Source: Verrucomicrobiota bacterium
GTDB lineage: Bacteria; Verrucomicrobiota; Verrucomicrobiia; Limisphaerales; UBA9464
Length of the DNA stretch: 45,064 nucleotides
Direction: 5' to 3'
NCBI GenBank assembly: GCA_947471985.1
Contig: CANIZL010000052.1
Span: 1-45,064, forward strand
Shown here: in pieces, positions 8,539 through 15,601 of the stretch
How the letters are laid out: each line of letters begins with the position of its first letter
How positions within the stretch are numbered: position 1 is the first letter of the stretch
Translations under genes and position numbers: made by a program
The notes under the pieces: generated by a model
Seen by the model: the letters and a program-made list of their open reading frames with translations, nothing else
Databases searched by the model: none
What the model was told of the DNA's origin: nothing

Positions 8539-9555
8539 ATGAGCATGAGTATGGCGCTACGACACGATTGGACATTGGAAGAGCTGCAGGCGGTCTATGA
8601 CCTCCCCCTGCTGGAACTCGTTTTTCGCGCGGCCTCGGTGCATCGGCAGCACCACAACCCTCGCGAAATGCAGGTCAGCAAACTGATCAGCATCAAGACC
8701 GGGGCGTGCCCGGAGGACTGCTCGTATTGCGCCCAGAGCAGCCGGTACTCCACCGGCGTGGACGCCGAACGGATGATGGACAAGTGCCAGGTGCTGGACA
8801 TCGCCGCCCGCGCCAAGGCCGCCGGAGTTTCCCGCGTCTGCCTCGGCGCCGCCTGGCGCAGCGTCAAGGACGACAACCGCTTTGATCAGGTCCTCGACAT
8901 GGTGCGGGGCGTGACGGATCTCGGACTCGAAGTCTGCTGCACCCTCGGCATGTTGAACACCGACCAAGCACAGAAGCTCGAGGATGCCGGCTTGTACGCG
9001 TACAATCACAACGTTGATTCCTCCGCCGAATTCTACGAGACAATCATCACCACGCGGACCTACGCGGACCGGCTGAATACCCTCGAAAACGTTCGTAAAA
9101 CCAACCTCACGGTCTGCTCCGGCGGAATCATCGGCCTGGGCGAAACGCCGACCGACCGCTTGAAGATGCTCCAGACGCTGGCGGCGGTCCGCCCGCATCC
9201 GGAGTCGGTGCCCATCAACATCCTTTCCAAGGTTCCGGGCACCCCCCTGGCCGACAATGCGGACGTCCCGGTGTGGGATGTCATTCGCATGATTGCCACG
9301 GCCCGCATCGTGATGCCGAAGTCGGACGTCCGATTGACGGCTGGCCGGGTCAAACTGGACCCCACCGCCCAGGCGATGTGCTTCCTCGCGGGTGCGAACT
9401 CGATCTTCTCGAGCGAAACCGAATTCATGCTGACCAAGGCGGTCCCCTCGCCCAGCTACGACGCGGATCACGCGTTGCTGGAGGCCTTGGGAATGACCTT
9501 GCGCGAACCCTTCAAAATGGGACGTCCCCAGGATAAACGGGCGGTTACGGCCTGA
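8539..9555 (+). CDS. bioB: Biotin synthase
   Basis: This radical-SAM enzyme of 338 residues inserts sulfur into dethiobiotin in the last step of biotin synthesis. The [4Fe-4S] motif CPEDCSYC gives Cys57, Cys61 and Cys64. The second-cluster ligand regions are visible as [29 protein letters not shown] and VRLTAGRV with the cluster Arg, and YNHNVDSS is the conserved substrate-pocket segment. Three ATG codons lie close together (8539, 8545, 8551); the first is used here but any is possible. A methyltransferase gene follows 90 bases later on the same strand, which raises the question of a BioC-like role. No other bio genes are in the window. Confidence 0.97.
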   Translation: MSMSMALRHDWTLEELQAVYDLPLLELVFRAASVHRQHHNPREMQVSKLISIKTGACPEDCSYCAQSSRYSTGVDAERMMDKCQVLDIAARAKAAGVSRVCLGAAWRSVKDDNRFDQVLDMVRGVTDLGLEVCCTLGMLNTDQAQKLEDAGLYAYNHNVDSSAEFYETIITTRTYADRLNTLENVRKTNLTVCSGGIIGLGETPTDRLKMLQTLAAVRPHPESVPINILSKVPGTPLADNADVPVWDVIRMIATARIVMPKSDVRLTAGRVKLDPTAQAMCFLAGANSIFSSETEFMLTKAVPSPSYDADHALLEALGMTLREPFKMGRPQDKRAVTA

Positions 9556-9645
9556 GCGGAAGAGCCCCGGGCGGGACGGCGGTCGGAATCCGTCGAACTC
9601 AGTTCGCCACCGCCGCATTTTCATTGTACGCTGGATACCGTCGCC

Positions 9646-10410
9646 ATGGATTCAACGATCCAAGAAGGTCATTACGCCAAGAAGCAGCTCCGCAATCCGT
9701 TTGCGTTGATCCGCTGGAGTCACCACGCACGATTCGCCAAGGCCATCGAGATGGCGGCCGGGTTCAAGGGCAAGCGGGTGCTCGATTTTGGTTGTGGCGA
9801 CGCCACCTTCCTGGCCCTGCTCTCGGACTCACCCAATGCTCCGGCGGCCGGAGTGGGCGCCGAAATCGAGGCAAAAGTGGTGCAAAGCAACCGGGAGCGC
9901 TTCGCCAGCCGGCCTTCGCTGAGTTTTGTTTTACAGCCCGAGCTGACCGGCCCCGCCCACCAAGGCCAGTACGATGCCGTGACCTGCATGGAGGTTTTCG
10001 AGCACGTGGAGAATCAGGATGCCTATCTGGATCTGTTCAACCAGTTGTTGCGTCCCGGCGGGCAGGTGATCATCAGCGTGCCCGTGGAGACCGGACCGGC
10101 CGTGGTGGTGAAGCAGGCGGCCCGGCAGGTGGCCGGCTGGATGGGAGCGCCCCACTATCCCGGAGTGGCGCCCTACAGTTGGGGCGACCTCACCCGCAGC
10201 GTCTTTGCCGGGGACACGCAGCACGTGAAGCGGCCCCTGCACCGGGACCCCGATGGCTTTGCGTCGTACTGTCACAAAGGATTCAATTGGAAGGTCCTCC
10301 GGGGCAAGATTGCCCAACGGTTTGAGATCACCTCGATCAGCGCCTCGCCGCTCGGATGGCTGCCGCCGGGCATCAATAGTCAGGTGTGGATCTCGGCCCG
10401 GAAGCGGTAG
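9646..10410 (+). CDS. Class I SAM-dependent methyltransferase
   Basis: The 254-residue cytoplasmic protein has SAM-binding motif I as VLDFGCGDATF (about 45-55), a post-I acidic segment, YDAVTCMEVFEHVEN for the motif II/III region, and LLRPGGQVIISVP, typical of Methyltransf_11/23-type enzymes. The C-terminal third, with HKGFNWKVLRGKI and SPLGWLPPGINSQVW, is not recognised and probably forms the substrate cap. It lies directly downstream of bioB, so a malonyl-ACP methyltransferase (BioC) role is conceivable, but the sequence is not diagnostic and a lipid or polyketide-type substrate is equally possible. The tRNA gene starts 57 bases after the stop codon. Confidence 0.88.
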   Translation: MDSTIQEGHYAKKQLRNPFALIRWSHHARFAKAIEMAAGFKGKRVLDFGCGDATFLALLSDSPNAPAAGVGAEIEAKVVQSNRERFASRPSLSFVLQPELTGPAHQGQYDAVTCMEVFEHVENQDAYLDLFNQLLRPGGQVIISVPVETGPAVVVKQAARQVAGWMGAPHYPGVAPYSWGDLTRSVFAGDTQHVKRPLHRDPDGFASYCHKGFNWKVLRGKIAQRFEITSISASPLGWLPPGINSQVWISARKR

Positions 10411-10467
10411 GATCGACGAATTCCCTTGCGACCGTGGATTACTGCTCCTAACTCCCCGGCCGGTCGG

Positions 10468-10542
10468 GCCAGCGTAGCTCAGCGGTAGAGCAGGGGACTC
10501 ATAAGCCCTTGGTCGGAGGTTCGATTCCTCCCGCTGGCACCA
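10468..10542 (+). tRNA. tRNA with CAT anticodon (elongator Met or Ile2)
   Basis: A complete cloverleaf can be drawn. The acceptor stem pairs GCCAGCG (10468-10474) with CGCTGGC (10532-10538), with discriminator A and an encoded CCA (10540-10542). The D arm is GCTC/GAGC, the anticodon loop CTCATAA has CAT at 10500-10502, and the T arm GGAGG-TTCGATT-CCTCC is intact. The G1-C72 pair argues against initiator tRNA-fMet. A CAT anticodon can belong to elongator Met or to lysidine-modified Ile2, and this cannot be resolved by eye. The 3' end from the T loop onward is duplicated 1.6 kb downstream. Confidence 0.96.
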
Positions 10543-10546
10543 ACTT
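10518..10546 (+). repeat. tRNA 3'-end direct repeat, left copy (attL/attB-like)
   Basis: This 29-base segment, from the last two bases of the 5' T-stem strand through CCA plus four bases beyond, matches 12093-12121 with a single difference (T10535 versus C12110). The left copy keeps the tRNA intact. Such arrangements are typical of att sites used by tyrosine integrases. Confidence 0.7.
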
Positions 10547-10837
10547 CATAATCAGCGAGTTACGGTTAAAGACCGCGTAACTGCTATCGCCCAGCGCTAA
10601 CACCTGCCCCTTTTTCGGCTATGCTTGGGGACGTCGAAATCCACACGGGGAACGTTGAATCAACCGGGGTAGACCGCGGATCTGCTGGCGGTAGCCGATT
10701 CTGAGCCGCGGAAATGCTCCCCACCCCTGCCCTCCGCACAGTGAGAGTCCGAGGGACCGCGGGCTGTTTCCTTTCCCAACTTCCCGGGAAAATCCTTGTT
10801 GAATCAAGCCGATTCTGGGTAGTTTGGGCAAAATCGG

Positions 10838-11458
10838 ATGAATCTGAATCGAACGCTCTCTCGATTTCCCAACAGGAAGGCTGGAAGCGCCATGCTAGCC
10901 GCGACTGCAATTGCCTGTATGGGTGCCGACTTGCCGCGGGTGCTGACCTTCACAAACCGCATTGAATCGTTCACCAACGCGGCCGGCACGAAATTCGAAG
11001 CGGTAAGGATAACCAAGGTCAGCCCTGGCGGATTGCTTTGGGTTGGGACCAATGGGACCAAAGGCCGGGTGTTCCTCGTGGATCTGCCGGAGACTGAGTG
11101 CGCGCGGATTGGGGTGCCGGTGGGGTATCGGGAGAGGGCGGTGGCAGATTACGAGGCGGCGGCGGCGCGACTGAGGGCCGGAAACACCAACGGAGGCGAA
11201 ATCATAATAAAAACGCCGATTAAAGCCGTGCTGTCGGGTGCTGACGCCGAGGCTGAGATAGCAAAAACCAGAGAAGCAGCGCAGCACTTGCGACGTCGGA
11301 AATTCGTCGCCGCCAAAAAAGCGGGTGTGAGCATTACCGAAGATACCGAGGAGGCGATTATTGGACCTAACGCGCCCCTCATCGAAAACAAAGTGTGGGT
11401 TGATGGTTACTTCCGAAAAGACGGCACGCTGGTGAGTGGTCACTGGGAAGATAAATAA
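10838..11458 (+). CDS. Exported hypothetical protein with a GTKGRVFLVDLPE-type module
   Basis: The 206-residue protein has a basic start followed by a short hydrophobic stretch (AMLAATAIACMGA, about 18-30), suggesting a signal peptide. Residues 34-92 form a beta-rich module with VRITKVSPGGLLWVGTNG and GRVFLVDLPETE. Similar small modules, in which a residue-context phrase about a transcript or tag is followed by a glycine turn and a hydrophobic strand, are common in Verrucomicrobiota exported proteins of unknown function. A charged, Ala-rich middle precedes a C-terminal WVDGYFRKDGTLVSGHWE segment. I do not recognise a named family. The gene is alone on its strand inside the tRNA-flanked interval, and its lower GC and ATA codons suggest transfer or weak codon selection. 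Confidence 0.75.
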   Translation: MNLNRTLSRFPNRKAGSAMLAATAIACMGADLPRVLTFTNRIESFTNAAGTKFEAVRITKVSPGGLLWVGTNGTKGRVFLVDLPETECARIGVPVGYRERAVADYEAAAARLRAGNTNGGEIIIKTPIKAVLSGADAEAEIAKTREAAQHLRRRKFVAAKKAGVSITEDTEEAIIGPNAPLIENKVWVDGYFRKDGTLVSGHWEDK

Positions 11459-11644
11459 CCGACCCACCAGCCTCACCGCTCCCTTTCCGCCGCGAATCCA
11501 ACCGCCCAAAACCAGCGCCGCATCCTCCGGGCTGAACAGCCCCCGGTAATGCGTCAGCAGCACCCCGGCCATCTGGGCATGCGCGGGGTTTATGGATTCG
11601 TGCAGCAAAGCGCGGGAAACGGAAATGCGGTTTTCGTAACGTCC
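11459..11644 (-). pseudogene. Decayed gene fragment, unidentified
   Basis: After an in-frame TGA (11645-11647) the minus strand reads RYENRISVSRALLHESIN, then NPAHAQMAGVLLTHYRGLF, then SPEDAALVLGGWIRGG, with good GC3 and protein-like composition. It then runs into the antisense of the hypothetical gene, where it loses coding character. There is no start codon with upstream support. It looks like an internal piece of a real gene that was truncated at both ends. I do not recognise the family. Confidence 0.35.
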
Positions 11645-11647
11645 TCA

Positions 11648-12038
11648 CGCCTGCGGGGCGCCCGCATGGTAACCGGTTCCGTGACCTTCCACGCCCAACA
11701 GATTTCCTGACCGGGGCACCCCCGGGCCTCCCCCGGTGGGCTCCCATTGCACAGAAAGGCCCACCGCCGCGCTTTTGTTCGTCGGTTGAACCAATCCCAC
11801 CCGGCACGCTCGGCGCACGTCGGGACGCCATTTGGTGGGTTTTTACAATTCTTGCGCGTGCTCGGAATGGTCGCCACTCCGCTGGACCCAGCCCCGATCC
11901 CCGCAGGAAGAAATTCCTTTGATTAGCCCAAGTGCCCGCCACCCGTCCGCCGTGGCGGAATCATGGCGAAGACGTGGCGGAACCCGGCCAGACTGAAAAC
12001 CCCACCTGTCCGCCACCGCCAAACCCCTAGGGAATGTA
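11648..12038. other. Stretch without a convincing gene
   Basis: About 390 bases contain several mutually overlapping open frames of Arg/Pro/Gly-rich composition, none with family features. Short GC-rich imperfect palindromes occur around 11710-11750 (GGGGCACCCCCGGGCC and a GGGGG-rich partner). No RNA gene or clear promoter is seen. The following 12122-12305, beyond the right tRNA repeat, is likewise empty. Confidence 0.5.
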
Positions 12039-12087
12039 GCGGATGGCGGATGGCGGATGGCGGATGGCGGATGGCGGATGGCGGATG
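12039..12087 (+). repeat. Heptamer tandem repeat (GCGGATG)x7
   Basis: Seven perfect, uninterrupted copies of GCGGATG run from 12039 to 12087, followed within six bases by the right copy of the tRNA 3'-end repeat. A 7-base unit is not a multiple of three relative to any coding use here, and the array lies in non-coding DNA. Arrays of this kind vary in copy number by slippage. Confidence 0.95.
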
Positions 12088-12092
12088 AAGCC

Positions 12093-12121
12093 GGTTCGAT
12101 TCCTCCCGCCGGCACCAACTT
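12093..12121 (+). repeat. tRNA 3'-end direct repeat, right copy (attR-like)
   Basis: This copy of the T loop, 3' T-stem strand, 3' acceptor strand and CCA of the tRNA at 10468 differs at one position. Its upstream flank GAAGCC does not complete a T stem, and no matching 5' acceptor sequence precedes it, so it is not a functional tRNA. Confidence 0.7.
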
Positions 12122-12305
12122 TCAACTTCCGCAGATTTCCCGGAGCGCCGGCGACCTGCGGGCTCCCCTGAGATTCACGTGGGTTACACGATCCTCCGTG
12201 AGGTTGTCCGGTTCACCCGAAGAGGAGGCATCGATGTATTCGATGCGCCCCGTTAACCAGCACCTTTCCGGCAAAGCCGGGACTCCGAACCCGCCGTTCC
12301 CTGCC

Positions 12306-13976
12306 TCACTCGCCCGGATCCGCTTCCCGGTCGAGGGCGAGGTCCGGCCACCAGTCGGCACGGCGATCATCCTCGTAGACTTCAATCGTGCCGTCCCACC
12401 GGCTCGCCAGTCGATACGAGCGTCCCAGCATCCAACCCGCCAAACCCAATCCCATCCACCACACGGCCCACAACGCCCACTTCAAACGCGGCACCACCAT
12501 CCCCAGCGTTCCCGGAAACAGATTTAACCGCCAGTCCTCCGGATTCACCGGGGGCGGCGCCGCTTCTCCCATCACCACGCCCAACGCATTCGCCACCCGC
12601 GCGAGCGGGATCAAGGGTCCCACCGAGGCCGCCGGCAATTGATCCTCCACCGAACTCGGCAACAGGATCGACGACACCTGCACCGCCATCGCCGCCAGCA
12701 GTACCGTCGGCAGCAAATGCCGCGTCCACCAGCGACCCGGCAGGACGTGTCGCAGCCACAGGGGGAGCACCAGGGCCGTCAGCCCGTGGATCGGCGTCAG
12801 CGTGTACCGATTCCCCCAGGTCGTGGAACCGTTCCAAAAACTCACCCGGGCGTAAAAGAAGACCAGACTCGCAAAACCCAGGCCGAGCCCGAGGAGCAGC
12901 GCCTGAACCGGTCGCCCCAAACGGCGCCAGCGCGTCAGCAGCAAGACCACCAGCACAAGCATCAGGGGATCCGAGAAAACGATGCCCCGCGTCGGAGAAA
13001 TCAGCGGTCCCAGCAACCCTTCCCAAAAATCGCCATCAAAGGGAAAGGCCGGCGAGAGCGTGAGATTCTTCGTCCGCTGGTGCCGGGCGAATTCCGTAAT
13101 GTAGGTGCCCGCCCAGGTCCCAAAGCGGTGCCATTGATACCAGCGATCCAACAGGAGACCCACCAGGAGAATGGGCACCGCCACCCCGACCAACTGCGCC
13201 CACCGCAACGCCTGCCAGCCCACCGCCCCACCTTCATCGGGTCGCGGCCGACGGAAATACAACACCGCCAGAGCCGCCAGCCACAAGCCGCCGTGATCGG
13301 CCAGCGCCGGCACGCGAATGTTCAGCGCCCAGGCCGCCGTACCCGCCGACACCACCAGCCACTTCTTCTGCCCCGTCACCATCCATCGGCCCAGACACAC
13401 CGCGTCGAGCACGAGCAGAAACACCTGGAGACTGTTCTCCATGTGCACCTGCGTGTAGTAGAGATGGCTTGAGGCCAGCAACAGGCTGAAAGCTCCCGCC
13501 AACCTTTGCAGCGGCAAAAAGCCCAATTGCCCCAGCCAGACAAATACGAGGAGCACGGTGGTCGCGACCAGCGGGGGAAATGTCAGCGTAGCCACCAGCG
13601 CCGAGCTGAATTTGAATTTCAACGCCGAATTCGGCACGAATCGTTCCGCGCTCCGGGCAATCAGATCCGCCGGCCACATCAACCAACTCTGCCCCGGTCC
13701 ATACCAGGCCTGCCAAACTCCTTCCCGACCCGGCATGCCGAAGTCCGCCCGATCCGAGACGCGGACCGCAGGTTCGTCCGTGCCCCAGGAGCGGGTCACT
13801 TGGAGTCGGCGCAAGGAATCCACCGTTCCCATCCCCGGCACCTGAACCAACAGCGCGAAAAGCCATGCCGTCAGCCAGACGGCCAGGTACACCCGACGCC
13901 GTTCGACTTTGGTCACCGCCCCGACGGAAGGCGTCTCCGGCAAGGACTCCGGACTCGTGGTGGGTAACTCTCGCAC
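12306..13976 (-). CDS. Multi-pass membrane protein, GT-C-like (PMT/ArnT-type) glycosyltransferase candidate
   Basis: The 556-residue protein has about ten or more hydrophobic segments, starting with VYLAVWLTAWLFALLVQVP (about 29-47). The first large loop contains a SWGTDEPAVRVSDRADF stretch that recalls the acidic extracytoplasmic loop 1 of GT-C enzymes, which transfer sugars from polyprenyl-phosphate donors. Later loops are Arg/Trp-rich, and a soluble acidic tail of about 40 residues ends the protein. The family resemblance is topological rather than motif-based, so an unrelated membrane protein remains possible. It lies 113 bases downstream of the aminotransferase on the same strand and may be the end of the long leftward unit that begins with the RND adaptor. 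The start at 13976 is the first Met. Confidence 0.8.
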   Translation of the reverse strand: MRELPTTSPESLPETPSVGAVTKVERRRVYLAVWLTAWLFALLVQVPGMGTVDSLRRLQVTRSWGTDEPAVRVSDRADFGMPGREGVWQAWYGPGQSWLMWPADLIARSAERFVPNSALKFKFSSALVATLTFPPLVATTVLLVFVWLGQLGFLPLQRLAGAFSLLLASSHLYYTQVHMENSLQVFLLVLDAVCLGRWMVTGQKKWLVVSAGTAAWALNIRVPALADHGGLWLAALAVLYFRRPRPDEGGAVGWQALRWAQLVGVAVPILLVGLLLDRWYQWHRFGTWAGTYITEFARHQRTKNLTLSPAFPFDGDFWEGLLGPLISPTRGIVFSDPLMLVLVVLLLTRWRRLGRPVQALLLGLGLGFASLVFFYARVSFWNGSTTWGNRYTLTPIHGLTALVLPLWLRHVLPGRWWTRHLLPTVLLAAMAVQVSSILLPSSVEDQLPAASVGPLIPLARVANALGVVMGEAAPPPVNPEDWRLNLFPGTLGMVVPRLKWALWAVWWMGLGLAGWMLGRSYRLASRWDGTIEVYEDDRRADWWPDLALDREADPGE

Positions 13977-14035
13977 CGGCCCACGAAGCCAACCAAACCC
14001 CCGGCTGGCAATCGTTTTCCGGGCAGGACCCAGGC

Positions 14036-14078
14036 GCTGCCCCGGCCCTGCCCTGCCCTGCCCCGGCCCTACCCCGGC
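14036..14078. repeat. C-rich pentamer low-complexity tract
   Basis: CCCTG is repeated three times and flanked by CCCCGGCC blocks. The tract fills the gap between the aminotransferase stop and the membrane protein start. On the transcribed (minus) strand it is G-rich (GGGCAGGGCAGGGC), with closely spaced G-runs. Confidence 0.7.
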
Positions 14079-14089
14079 CGCTCGAAGTT

Positions 14090-15181
14090 CTAGGCCGACA
14101 GGTCATCCAACGCCCGACCCAGCCGGCGCAGTCCTTCCGCGGTTTCCTCGAGGTCGCGACCGATCCCGATCCGGAGGTGCTCGGGCCGTTCGAAAAAGCG
14201 CCCGGGTACCACGGTGGTTTCGTAGTCACGCCGCAGACGGTCACACAACTCCTCCACCCGCCCCGAACGCAGCCGGGGAAAAGTCACCGTGCCGGCCACG
14301 AGCGGCGTCGATTCCAGATCCGGACGGGATTCCAGAAAGCGGTTCAACACCTCCCGATTGGGATTCAAGATTCCCCGGGCGCGGGCGGCGACCCGATCGA
14401 AGTGCTGCAGAACGAGCGCGCTGAGTCGTTCCGCCGCGTGGGCCGGAATCACTCCGAATAAATCGTTCAACCGCCAGATCCGTTCCGCGAGATCCGGCGC
14501 GGCCAGGATCCAGCCACAGCGGATCCCGCTCAACCCGTAAACCTTGGTCAGACTGCCGGTCACGATCAGATTGCGGGCCAGTCCGAAGGACGTGTGCGGC
14601 GTGCAATCAAACGCGGCATCATAATAGACTTCATCGACCAGCAACCGGGCGCCGTATCGGCCCGCCAGATCCGCTGCACGCCGGAGGTCGGTTTCCGACA
14701 AGCGGGCGCTGCTGGGGTTGTGCAGATTCGTCAACACCACGAGCTTGGTCCGCGGCGTCAGCTGCTCTTCAAAACTCTCCCAATCGATCGAAAACCCCAA
14801 CGCGGCCGGACGTTGAAACCGCCGGATGTTCACCCGAAAATATCCGGCGGTTGTGACCAGCAACTCATACGCCGGCTCCTCGATCAATACGTCATCGCCC
14901 GGCTTCAGGACCGCGGCCATGGCCAGATGATTGGCCAGCGAGGTACCCGTCGATTGCACCAGGCAGTTCTCCGGCACTTTCAGATGCGCCGCCAGGGCCG
15001 TTTGCAGGAGCGGCCAGCCATAGAAGCTGGCGCCGCTCAGTTCCAGATCCTCGATCCGCACCGGCAGATGTCGGAGTGGACAGGCGCTCAGGCCGCTGTT
15101 GCCCAGATTGTAGGGCGCGCTTTGCAGGGTCTTGGCCCACTGCATGTACTCCGAACGAACAATTTGCGGCGGCAGATTCAC
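14090..15181 (-). CDS. PLP-dependent class I/II aminotransferase
   Basis: The 363-residue protein has fold-type I aminotransferase features: STGTSLANH around 77-85 for the phosphate region, NLHNPSS with Asn155, LLVDEVYYD with Asp183, and GSLTKVYGLSGIRCGW with Lys213 as the PLP lysine. The C-terminal Arg that binds substrate carboxylate falls in HLRIGIG. It probably transaminates amino acids or related amines in the cytosol, but the substrate cannot be read from the sequence. Its N-terminus is shorter than that of AspC-type enzymes and resembles MalY/HisC-like branches. It is 42 bases downstream of the small membrane protein on the same strand. Confidence 0.9.
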   Translation of the reverse strand: MNLPPQIVRSEYMQWAKTLQSAPYNLGNSGLSACPLRHLPVRIEDLELSGASFYGWPLLQTALAAHLKVPENCLVQSTGTSLANHLAMAAVLKPGDDVLIEEPAYELLVTTAGYFRVNIRRFQRPAALGFSIDWESFEEQLTPRTKLVVLTNLHNPSSARLSETDLRRAADLAGRYGARLLVDEVYYDAAFDCTPHTSFGLARNLIVTGSLTKVYGLSGIRCGWILAAPDLAERIWRLNDLFGVIPAHAAERLSALVLQHFDRVAARARGILNPNREVLNRFLESRPDLESTPLVAGTVTFPRLRSGRVEELCDRLRRDYETTVVPGRFFERPEHLRIGIGRDLEETAEGLRRLGRALDDLSA

Positions 15182-15223
15182 GGTAAGGGTTCCCCAATCT
15201 CCGGACCAAAATGGGAGGTGCGA

Positions 15224-15526
15224 TCAGCCCAGCGATTCACTGTCCGTGCCGCTGCCTCCCGCCGAAGCTGGAGTCGCCGCCGGCAGCCGTTTGGAGAGAT
15301 CCTCGTCCATGCGTCCCAGGAGACCGAAAACGTCCACCAGGAAATCGAAGATCTCCGCCAGGCAAAAAACCATCGAAGTCAGCAGGCACATAATGAAACC
15401 CGCTCCAAGTCCCGCCGAGATAAAGGTCACAATATCCGCGATGACGGCGAAGGCGGTCAGGACATACATCCAGGCCACGACTTTCCGGGCCGACTCGCAC
15501 CGGGCGTAAACCAACGAGTATTTCAT
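15224..15526 (-). CDS. Small membrane protein, unknown function
   Basis: The 100-residue protein starting MKYSLVYARCESARK has two or three hydrophobic helices (about 15-30, 35-52 and 52-70) and a soluble Ser/Gly-rich tail with DEDLSKRLP. The ATG at 15526 is preferred over an upstream in-frame start, which would add a charged non-conserved leader. It lies 75 bases after the RND permease stop and 42 bases before the aminotransferase, in one run of leftward genes. I do not recognise a family. It may be an accessory subunit or simply a bystander. Confidence 0.75.
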   Translation of the reverse strand: MKYSLVYARCESARKVVAWMYVLTAFAVIADIVTFISAGLGAGFIMCLLTSMVFCLAEIFDFLVDVFGLLGRMDEDLSKRLPAATPASAGGSGTDSESLG

Positions 15527-15601
15527 AGTTGAAGGCGGCGACTTTAGCCGCCCGTCACGTCGAACCAAATCGGGTTCCACCCGAGCCCCGCCGGGCCCGC
15601 G

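Larger units (their letters stand above)
10518..12121. mobile_element. Candidate 1.6 kb tRNA-targeted mini-island (no integrase)
   Basis: The interval is bounded by a 28/29 direct repeat of the tRNA 3' end. In the right copy the upstream half of the T stem no longer pairs, so only the 3' part of the tRNA is present, as expected for a crossover inside the T arm. Inside are one exported hypothetical gene (10838-11458), a decayed leftward gene fragment (11459-11644), about 400 bases without a convincing gene, and a 7x7-base tandem repeat abutting the right copy. The hypothetical gene uses ATA and A-rich codons more than its neighbours. No integrase or excisionase is visible, so this would be a remnant or a non-autonomous element. 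It could also be a degraded second tRNA locus. Confidence 0.4.

Noticed and set aside
10558-10615. Intrinsic terminator of the tRNA (AGTTACG/CGTAACT inverted repeat and a later TTTTT)
   Set aside because: The 7-bp repeat is weak and the T-run lies 28 bases downstream of the stem, too far for a classic terminator.
11843-12118. Leftward open frame starting MVPAGGIEPA with HPPSAIR repeats
   Set aside because: It is antisense to the duplicated tRNA 3' end and the heptamer array. GGIEPA-type starts are a familiar artefact of translating tRNA complements.
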